64,000 nt of DNA from Streptomyces sp. ISL-11 (GTDB lineage: Bacteria; Actinomycetota; Actinomycetes; Streptomycetales; Streptomycetaceae), in assembly GCF_018614525.1 (NCBI RefSeq), contig NZ_JAGGOL010000029.1, positions 124,001-188,000 on the forward strand. Reading direction: 5' to 3'. Below, in pieces: positions 59,022 to 64,000 of the stretch. Position numbers and translations under genes: made by a program. How positions within the stretch are numbered: position 1 is the stretch's first letter; each line of letters begins with the position of its first letter. The notes beneath the pieces were generated by a model. It worked only from the letters and a program-made list of their open reading frames with translations, was not told the DNA's origin and ran no database searches.

Positions 59022-59690
59022 TCAGCAGCCGTTGAGGATGCCCGTCAGCTTCGTCTTCTCGGCGGGGTCGACGGTCAGCTGGTAGTGGTGCTTGACCGTG
59101 ACCCACATGCGCGCGTACGTGCAGGCGTAGGAGTTCAGCGGCGGCATCCACTGGGCCGGGTCCTTGTCGCCCTTGGCCTGGTTGACGCGGTCGGTGACGG
59201 CGATCAGTTGCGGCCGGGTCAGGTCGTTGGCGAACGCCTGCCGCTGCGCCGTCGTCCAGGCGCTCGCACCCGAGCGCCACGCCTGGGCGAGCGGCACGAC
59301 GTGGTCGATGTCGATGTCCTGCGCGTCCGTCCAGGTGGCGCCGTCGTACGGCGAGGCCCAGGTGCCCTTGACCGCCGCGCACTTGGCGTCCTGATCGACG
59401 TTCTCGCCGTCGCGCTTGAGGACGACCTCGCGCGTGTTGCACTGCCCGGACTGGGTGCTCCAGTGCGGGAACTTCGCGCGGCTGTAGCCGTCCATCGACG
59501 TCTCGGCCTGGACCGTCAGCTGGCCCAGGTACGTCCGTACGGTCGCGGCGTCCGGCGGGGTGGGCGGCGCGGCGTGGGCGGCGGGGCCGTTGAGCACGAG
59601 CGAGCCGACGAGGGCGGTGAGCCCGCCGACGGCCGCGGCGCGACGCGCGTAGACGCCGCGCAGAGCGCCGGGGATGCGTATTCCGGACAT
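59022..59690 (-). CDS. Secreted HNH-type endonuclease (DUF1524-like)
   Basis: Encodes 222 residues from ATG 59690. A signal peptide ends near NGPAAHAAPP. The nuclease core has DIDIDHVVPLAQAWRSGASA (H-V-V-P-L: the HNH first strand with D-H), ANDLTRPQLIAVTDRVNQAK (N) and the final PPLNSYACTYARMWVTVKHH. A pair of Cys (CNTREV and DAKCAAV) and others suggest disulfides. Secreted nucleases of this kind feed on DNA outside the cell; Streptomyces often makes several. Confidence 0.92.
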   Translation of the reverse strand: MSGIRIPGALRGVYARRAAAVGGLTALVGSLVLNGPAAHAAPPTPPDAATVRTYLGQLTVQAETSMDGYSRAKFPHWSTQSGQCNTREVVLKRDGENVDQDAKCAAVKGTWASPYDGATWTDAQDIDIDHVVPLAQAWRSGASAWTTAQRQAFANDLTRPQLIAVTDRVNQAKGDKDPAQWMPPLNSYACTYARMWVTVKHHYQLTVDPAEKTKLTGILNGC

Positions 59691-59811
59691 GGGAACTCCC
59701 TTTGGAGTGGGGGGTCAGCGGCCGTCGAAGCGCGGCCAGGATCTCGGCGCCCGGTTGCCTGGGGGTGGTCGCCAGGTAACAGGGTGGCGACGCGCTCATG
59801 TCAAAGCAAGG

Positions 59812-59847
59812 GGTTGCGGAAGTGAAGTTGGTTGCGGAAGTGAAGTT
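59812..59847. repeat. Perfect tandem 18-bp repeat in the divergent promoter
   Basis: GGTTGCGGAAGTGAAGTT occurs twice without a gap (59812-59829 and 59830-59847), between the secreted nuclease start (59690) and the FetB-like start (59913). It may be a pair of regulator sites or a recent slippage duplication. Confidence 0.6.
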
Positions 59848-59912
59848 CGGTGCCTGACACACCACCACGTGTACGCCCGCGCCACGGAGTTCGCGACCCT
59901 TAGGGTGACCGC

Positions 59913-60749
59913 GTGCTCGCCGCCGAGGCCCTGCTGCCCGTCAACACCACCCTGGGGGTGGTGCTCGCGGCGCTGCTCCTCGCCGCGGTGACCGTCGCGG
60001 CGTTCGCCCGTCTGGCGGACACCCGGGAGCGTGGCTACGCCCGTGCGATCGCCCTCGCGGGCCTGCGCGCCGCCGTCCAGCTGGCCGCCGTCTCCGCCCT
60101 CATCGGCTGGGTCGTACGGGCGGTGCCGCTGCTGCTGTGCTTCCTCGCGCTGATGTTCGCGATCGCGGTGCGGACCGCCGGGCGCCGCATCACGGACAAC
60201 CGCACCTGGTGGTGGGCGGCGGCGCCGATCGGCGCGGGGGTGCTGCCGGTGGTCGCCGTGCTGCTGCTGACCGGGCTCGTACCGCTCAAGGGCGTCGCCC
60301 TGATCCCCGTCACCGGCATCCTCATCGGCGGCGGCCTGACCGCGACCGTCCTGGCCGGGCGGCGCGCGCTCGACGAGCTGCGCACCCGGCACGGCGAGGT
60401 GGAGGCGGGCCTGGCGCTCGGCCTGCTCGACCGCGACGCCCGCCTGGAGATCGCCCGCCCGACGGCCTCCGACGCGCTGCTGCCGGGGCTGGACCAGACG
60501 CGCACTGTGGGGCTGGTCACGCTGCCGGGGGCGTTCGTGGGCATGCTGCTGGGCGGCGCGTCGCCGGTGCTCGCGGGGGCGGTGCAGCTGTTCGTCCTGG
60601 TCGCGCTGGAGGCGGTGCAGGTGGTGGCGGTCGCGGTGGTGCTGGAGCTGATCGCGCGGGGGCTGTTGCACCGCGCCCCGGTGGCGGGCGGCGGCCCCGG
60701 GCGGTGGCGCCGGCGGTCGCGTACCCTGAGGGGAGCAGAAGGGGAGTAG
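59913..60749 (+). CDS. FetB-like ABC permease (UPF0014)
   Basis: Encodes 278 residues from GTG 59913. Seven or so membrane segments are visible, with the family blocks AIALAGLRAAVQLAAVSALI, IPVTGILIGGGLTATVLAGR and a long cytosolic loop RHGEVEAGLALGLLDRDARL (coupling helix with the ATPase). FetA-FetB exports iron in E. coli. The ATPase partner FetA is not in this window. Its last codons and TAG stop are shared with the first bases of the manganese riboswitch. Confidence 0.87.
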   Translation: MLAAEALLPVNTTLGVVLAALLLAAVTVAAFARLADTRERGYARAIALAGLRAAVQLAAVSALIGWVVRAVPLLLCFLALMFAIAVRTAGRRITDNRTWWWAAAPIGAGVLPVVAVLLLTGLVPLKGVALIPVTGILIGGGLTATVLAGRRALDELRTRHGEVEAGLALGLLDRDARLEIARPTASDALLPGLDQTRTVGLVTLPGAFVGMLLGGASPVLAGAVQLFVLVALEAVQVVAVAVVLELIARGLLHRAPVAGGGPGRWRRRSRTLRGAEGE

Positions 60750-60874
60750 CTCTTCGCCGGACCGTCGACATACTGCCGAGCTCGCCTCGGCCGGCGCCCG
60801 GAGGCCCGTCCGTTCTTACATGACGGGCCAGCGAGACCTTCGGCCGCAGTGTCCATGACGCTGCCGTGCCGAAG
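60738..60874 (+). ncRNA. yybP-ykoY manganese riboswitch with expression platform
   Basis: The aptamer starts GAAGGGGAGTAGC (60738-60750) and ends with GCGAGACCTTC (60831-60841), where GAAGG and CCTTC close helix P1; CGTCGACATAC inside is the conserved middle. The platform CTTCGGC (60838-60844) pairs with GCCGAAG (60868-60874), sharing bases with P1, with GCAG and CTGC as an inner stem. The two folds exclude each other: Mn2+ would hold P1 and free the downstream message. The gene that follows is a GDT1-type Mn2+ transporter, a known target of this class. Confidence 0.85.
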
Positions 60875-60934
60875 CGACCCCTGACATCACGCAGGTCTCT
60901 CGGTGCGGCACCCCGACCGATCGAGGAATCACCC

Positions 60935-61516
60935 GTGTTCAGCTTCACCGTCGCCGCCCTGGTCTTCGGCGTCGTCTTCCTGGCAGAGCTCCCGGACAAG
61001 ACCGCCCTCGCGGGCCTGATGCTCGGCACCCGCTACCGCGCGAGCTACGTCTTCGTCGGTGTCGCCGCCGCCTTCGCCGTCCACGTCGCGCTGGCCATCG
61101 CGGCGGGCAGTGTCCTGACGCTGCTGCCGCACCGGCTGGTGCAGGCCGTCGTCGGCCTGCTCTTCCTCGCGGGCGCGGCCATGCTGATCTTCAAGAAGGA
61201 CGACGGCGAGGAGGAGCTCCGCAAGCCCGCCGACCAGTCCTTCTGGAAGGTCTCCGGCGCCGGCTTCATGCTGATCCTCGTCGCCGAGTTCGGCGACCTG
61301 ACCCAGATCATGACCGCGAACCTCGCCGCCCGCTACGACGACCCGTTCTCGGTCGGCATCGGCGCGGTGCTGGCCCTGTGGACGGTCGCGGGCCTGGGCA
61401 TCGTGGGCGGGCGCACGCTGATGCGGTTCGTACCGTTGGCGCTGATCACGCGGATCGCGGCGGTGGTGATGCTGGCGCTGGCGGGGTTCAGCCTGTACGA
61501 GGCGGTGGCGGGGTAG
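60935..61516 (+). CDS. GDT1/TMEM165-family (UPF0016) Mn2+ exporter
   Basis: Encodes 193 residues from GTG 60935 with GAGGAATC upstream. The paired E-x-x-D-K/L-T motifs are VFLAELPDKTALAGLM (residues 15-22) and LILVAEFGDLTQIMTANLAA (near 115), one in each half, with six membrane segments in all. The family includes Mnx and MneA exporters of manganese. Control by the yybP-ykoY riboswitch just upstream supports Mn2+ efflux. Confidence 0.9.
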   Translation: MFSFTVAALVFGVVFLAELPDKTALAGLMLGTRYRASYVFVGVAAAFAVHVALAIAAGSVLTLLPHRLVQAVVGLLFLAGAAMLIFKKDDGEEELRKPADQSFWKVSGAGFMLILVAEFGDLTQIMTANLAARYDDPFSVGIGAVLALWTVAGLGIVGGRTLMRFVPLALITRIAAVVMLALAGFSLYEAVAG

Positions 61517-61552
61517 GGGCAGGCCGATGGGCCGAGGCGGTGGCGGGGTAGG
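61498..61552. repeat. 20-bp direct repeat over the exporter gene's 3' end
   Basis: CGAGGCGGTGGCGGGGTAGG at 61498-61517 covers the last codons and stop; it recurs at 61533-61552, 35 bp on. The second copy is non-coding and looks like a short slippage duplication. Confidence 0.7.
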
Positions 61553-61713
61553 CTCGATCCGTCTCGCGCGCAGGCGTGCGAGGCGCGTGACCGCCGCCGG
61601 GAGAGGGAGGATGAGGCCATGGAACGCCCCACGCTTCGTCAGCATGCCCTCGTCCGGGTCGCGCGAGCGTAGGAACCGCGGCCCGGTCGTCCCAACACGA
61701 CCAGGAGTGTCGC

Positions 61714-62241
61714 GTGTTTTCCTCTTTCTCTTTGACGTCGTCTCCGACCGGTACGGACCTGACCACCGACCGCCTTGTGCTGCGGACCTGGTCCCCCGAC
61801 GACATCACCGCCGTCCTCGGTGGCATCCGTCTGCCCCACTGGGCACCGGGCTTCCCCGCCGAGGGTGACCGCGTCATCGCCAGCTTCGTCGCCGACCGGC
61901 CCGAGGCGCTGGACGCGTACGGCCAGCGCCAGATCATCGAGCGGGAGAGCGGGTTGGTGGTCGGCGCCATCGGCCTGTTCTGGCCGCCGGACGAAGGCGC
62001 CGTCGACTTCGGCTACGGCGTCGTGGAGTCCCGGCGCGGCCTCGGCTACGCCTCGGAGGCCGCCCGGGCCATCGTGGAGTACGCCTTCTCGGCGCCGGGC
62101 GTCCACACCGTACGAGCCGAAGTCGAACTGTCGAACCCTGCCTCCGTCCGCGTACAGGAGAAGGCGGGCCTGCGGCGCCGGAGCGCCGACGGGTCGGTGG
62201 CACGGTTCGGTGTGACGGCGGCGGAGTTCGCGCGGGGGTAG
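61714..62241 (+). CDS. GNAT-family N-acetyltransferase (RimJ/RimL type)
   Basis: Encodes 175 residues from GTG 61714 with CCAGGAG upstream. GNAT motifs: LTTDRLVLRTWSPDD at the N-terminus, VVGAIGLFWPPDEGAVDFGY (beta 2-4), GYGVVESRRGLGYASEAARA (R-R-x-G-x-G/A type acetyl-CoA loop) and VRAEVELSNPASVRVQEKAG with the Asn that is typical of RimJ/RimL. It acetylates an N-terminus or small amine. The direct neighbours do not define the substrate. Confidence 0.92.
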   Translation: MFSSFSLTSSPTGTDLTTDRLVLRTWSPDDITAVLGGIRLPHWAPGFPAEGDRVIASFVADRPEALDAYGQRQIIERESGLVVGAIGLFWPPDEGAVDFGYGVVESRRGLGYASEAARAIVEYAFSAPGVHTVRAEVELSNPASVRVQEKAGLRRRSADGSVARFGVTAAEFARG

Positions 62242-62269
62242 GGACGACGGCCTCGGCGGTGACTGGCGC

Positions 62270-62575
62270 TCAGTCGCCGCCGAGGCCGGGCACGGGAAGC
62301 GCATGGGTGGGCTTCCCGACAGCTGGAATGTGTGGGTAGAGACAGGACGTGCCTGTGACGGCCACGGTGGGCCCGGTAGAGGTCCACTTTCCGGGCGGTT
62401 CGACGGCTGGCCCGAGCGCACGATAGTCCGTGAAGCGCCGGACGCCGCACCGGCCGCACATCAGCACGCCGCCCGAGGCCACCCACCCCTCGCAGGGGTG
62501 GGGGCACGGCAGGCGGGTTCCCTCAGCTCCTCGTGGGCGGCCGGACCATGCCCGGCTCAACCGTGCGCCGCCCAC
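62270..62575 (-). CDS. Possible small zinc-ribbon-like protein
   Basis: The frame encodes 101 residues from GTG 62575, overlapping the end of the next gene upstream by 19 bp; a shorter start at ATG 62461 gives 63. The segment LPCPHPCEGWVASGGVLMCG, followed by RCG, has C-x-x-x-C and C-x-x-C pairs spaced like a zinc ribbon. The end is Pro/Gly-rich. Support is weak beyond the Cys pattern and coupling to the 64-residue gene. Confidence 0.4.
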   Translation of the reverse strand: MGGARLSRAWSGRPRGAEGTRLPCPHPCEGWVASGGVLMCGRCGVRRFTDYRALGPAVEPPGKWTSTGPTVAVTGTSCLYPHIPAVGKPTHALPVPGLGGD

Positions 62576-62751
62576 CAGTGCCTGCCCATCGCCTTGGTCA
62601 TCGCCATGGTTGCTCCGAGGTCACCTTGTCGGTACGCCTCATAGCGTTTGGCCTTGATCTCGTCGCACTGTGCGCAACGGTCAGGCCGTGGCTGTCGGTC
62701 GACCTCGTGACGGTCTTCGCTCGAGAGGTGGCTATCTGTCGGGTCGTGCAT
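62557..62751 (-). CDS. Small CxxC protein under the palindromic operator
   Basis: Encodes 64 residues from ATG 62751, with a perfect AGGAGG 6 bp upstream. It begins MHDPTDSHLSSEDRHEVDRQ and continues RPDRCAQCDEIKAKRYEAYR (CxxC), ending MAMTKAMGRHWWAAHG. I have seen this C-x-x-C...G-D-L...M-G-R-H-x-x-x-A-H pattern in small Streptomyces proteins, often close to GntR regulators, with no known function. The 36-bp perfect palindrome begins 32 bp upstream of the start. Confidence 0.8.
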   Translation of the reverse strand: MHDPTDSHLSSEDRHEVDRQPRPDRCAQCDEIKAKRYEAYRQGDLGATMAMTKAMGRHWWAAHG

Positions 62752-62782
62752 CAGGCCTCCTGATCGCGAGGTGGAGGAAGAG

Positions 62783-62818
62783 CAACACATGCACTCATGT
62801 ACATGAGTGCATGTGTTG
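62783..62818. promoter_or_regulatory. Perfect 36-bp palindrome, probable GntR operator
   Basis: The left half 62783-62800 (CAACACATGCACTCATGT) and the right half 62801-62818 are exact reverse complements with no spacer. The core ACTCAT-GTAC-ATGAGT (62793-62808) fits the A-C-T-N10-A-G-T layout of HutC/DasR-type GntR sites. Nearly the same core (GCTCAT-CCGT-ATGAGT) is at 63695-63710. It lies between the 64-residue gene start and the GntR stop. Confidence 0.85.
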
Positions 62819-62894
62819 AGCGTGACGCAACCCTTGGTTCCGAGTCAAGCGGTCCAGTGTTCCCGTATGGCTGATTCGTTAAGCTGAATCACCA

Positions 62895-63674
62895 TCAATC
62901 ACGGGCGGGAATCCGATAGTCGAGGATGAAGCGGTCGGCAGCCATGAGCGTGTCGCAAACCTCGACCACGAGCCCGCCGTCCGTCACCGCTTCTCGGACG
63001 AGATGTATCACCGGAGCCCCGGGGCTCAGCCGCAATGCGGCCACTTCCTGCTTGGTGGCCAGGCGTGCGCGGATGGTCTCGACGTACTCGGCGAACGTGT
63101 GACCGTGTTCTTCAAGGCGAGCGTAGATGCCGCCTCCGCCAGGGTTCTCGTCGAACAGCTCCGGAATGTCCTTCGCGACCGACCACGGCAGGTAGGACGT
63201 CGCTTCCTCGGTTGGCGTACCGTCGACGAAGTACCGACGGCGCCGGGCGAGAACCTTCTTGCCGGCAGGGATTCCCAGACGCTCAGCGATATCGGCCGGG
63301 GCGTCCATCGGCCCCACGAAGAGGACGTGCACGTCTGGTGTGTGTCCTGCCTGCTCCGCTTCGGCGAGGTAGGCAGCCTTGCCTGCCCTGCGGTGAGACC
63401 CGCGGAAGCGTTCCGAGGACTTCCTGCGGACCGGAGGCAGGTTCTTGACGTAGGAGCCGCGTCCGTGGTGGGTCTCTACGAGCCCAGCGGTGCGCAGTTC
63501 GGCGATCGCTTTGCGGACAGTCCCCTGGGAGACCCCATAGCGCTCCATGATGTCGGACTCGCTGGGAACTTGGGTGCCGGGCGCGAGCGCGCCCAGGCGA
63601 ATCTGTTCGACCAGATCGTCCGCGATCTGCAAGTAGCGCGGCTTGCCCGAGTCCCGTGAGACCTCGTTCCCCAT
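62895..63674 (-). CDS. GntR-family (HutC subfamily) regulator
   Basis: Encodes 259 residues from ATG 63674 with GGAGAG upstream. The winged helix-turn-helix is LVEQIRLGALAPGTQVPSES, DIMERYGVSQGTVRKAIAEL, RTAGLVETHHGRGSYV. The UTRA ligand domain follows (ERLGIPAGKKVLARRRRYFV, ATSYLPWSVAKDIP, PVIHLVREAVTDGGLVVEVC). It is divergent from the NUDIX gene with 30 bp between starts. Both that gap and the promoter of the 64-residue gene hold its likely binding site. Confidence 0.94.
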   Translation of the reverse strand: MGNEVSRDSGKPRYLQIADDLVEQIRLGALAPGTQVPSESDIMERYGVSQGTVRKAIAELRTAGLVETHHGRGSYVKNLPPVRRKSSERFRGSHRRAGKAAYLAEAEQAGHTPDVHVLFVGPMDAPADIAERLGIPAGKKVLARRRRYFVDGTPTEEATSYLPWSVAKDIPELFDENPGGGGIYARLEEHGHTFAEYVETIRARLATKQEVAALRLSPGAPVIHLVREAVTDGGLVVEVCDTLMAADRFILDYRIPARD

Positions 63675-63694
63675 GAGCTGCCCGCTCTCCTTAT

Positions 63695-63710
63695 GCTCAT
63701 CCGTATGAGT
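63695..63710. promoter_or_regulatory. Second GntR operator copy over the NUDIX start
   Basis: GCTCAT-CCGT-ATGAGT repeats the core of the 36-bp palindrome with one changed outer base and a different centre. It covers the ATG of the NUDIX gene (63705) and lies 21 bp from the GntR start, so it can repress both. Confidence 0.65.
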
Positions 63711-64000
63711 ACGGCTGCACAGTCTCGCAGGTCCACGCCGCTCCACTCCGTCTCGGTGGCGGGGGCCGTCGTGCGGGAGGACGGGCGCATGTTGGCCATC
63801 CGCCGGGCGGACAACGGGCGGTGGGAACTGCCCGGCGGCGTGCTGGAGATCGAAGAGGCCCCGGAGGAGGGTGCTCGCCGGGAAGTACTGGAAGAGACCG
63901 GCATCAAGGTCGACGTGCAGCGGCTGACGGGCGTCTACAAGAACATGACGCGTGGCATCGTCGCCCTGGTCTTCCGCTGCAGCCCTGTCGGCGGCGCCGA
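63705..64000 (+). CDS. NUDIX hydrolase, N-terminal part (cut by window edge)
   Basis: The first 98 residues are seen from ATG 63705. The NUDIX box is complete: GGVLEIEEAPEEGARREVLE followed by ETG (G-x5-E-x7-R-E-x-x-E-E-x-G), after VAGAVVREDGRMLAIRRADN and GRWELPGG. It hydrolyses nucleoside-diphosphate-linked compounds; the substrate is unknown. It is divergent from the GntR gene, and a GntR plus NUDIX pair also occurs in integrative elements of the pSAM2 kind. Confidence 0.92.
   Translation, partial: MSTAAQSRRSTPLHSVSVAGAVVREDGRMLAIRRADNGRWELPGGVLEIEEAPEEGARREVLEETGIKVDVQRLTGVYKNMTRGIVALVFRCSPVGGA

Overview
The window is high-GC actinobacterial chromosome, almost certainly Streptomyces. Third codon positions are almost all G or C, GTG starts are common, and the gene order fasR-fabD-fabH-acpP-fabF, aceE, DUF3052, peroxiredoxin, terD is what I recall from Streptomyces chromosomes. 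It holds about 70 genes, one tRNA-Val and one manganese riboswitch, with no rRNA and no CRISPR array.

Left part (1-16 kb), accessory in character: a partial uricase-like gene; two related small secreted proteins (one with a ten-fold Gly-His tail) around a MetE-like gene; an EF-hand protein; a divergent TetR/alcohol dehydrogenase pair with a clear operator; and a WhiJ-type module (HATPase, XRE-DUF5753 regulator, DUF397). Between 4.6 and 10.8 kb the DNA is a mosaic of copied fragments: the 3' ends of the HATPase and EF-hand genes, a broken ATP-grasp gene, and a second WhiJ/DUF397 unit whose regulator lost exactly 405 bp between 6-bp microhomologies. Next comes a two-gene secreted operon with a CdtB-like (DNase I superfamily) putative toxin, then a GH3 beta-glucosidase and an SGNH lipoprotein.

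Middle part (16-39 kb), mostly core: DUF3145, an NAD(P) oxidoreductase, a membrane-anchored esterase, the fatty acid synthase II operon with its activator FasR, pirin, a serine hydrolase, a MerR/aldo-keto reductase operon with a 19-bp-spacer promoter, a two-component system, DUF4429 and DUF1023 proteins, a TetR/MFS efflux pair, a small I36-like secreted protein, aceE, DUF3052 and AhpE.

Ter region (39.7-49 kb): four TerD/TerA-type proteins, a TerC-like membrane protein, then an HpcH/citrate-lyase-like enzyme, an 848-residue PRTase-TRSP-StiP-PELOTA fusion and a HAD phosphatase, joined by ATGA and GTGA overlaps. This resembles the published Ter-linked pathway predicted to make a nucleoside-like metabolite. 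A 137-bp imperfect inverted repeat lies inside the fusion gene.

Right part (49-64 kb): O-methyltransferase, FmdB-like zinc ribbon, a coiled-coil secreted protein, a DUF4097 lipoprotein, tRNA-Val(TAC), LysR/snapalysin, DedA, a DoxX gene under an iron box, a PhoD-like phosphatase behind a 27-bp palindrome, a secreted HNH nuclease, a FetB-like permease, a yybP-ykoY riboswitch before a GDT1/TMEM165-family gene, a GNAT gene, and at the edge a GntR/NUDIX divergent pair. That pair shares an operator core with a perfect 36-bp palindrome in front of a 64-residue gene.
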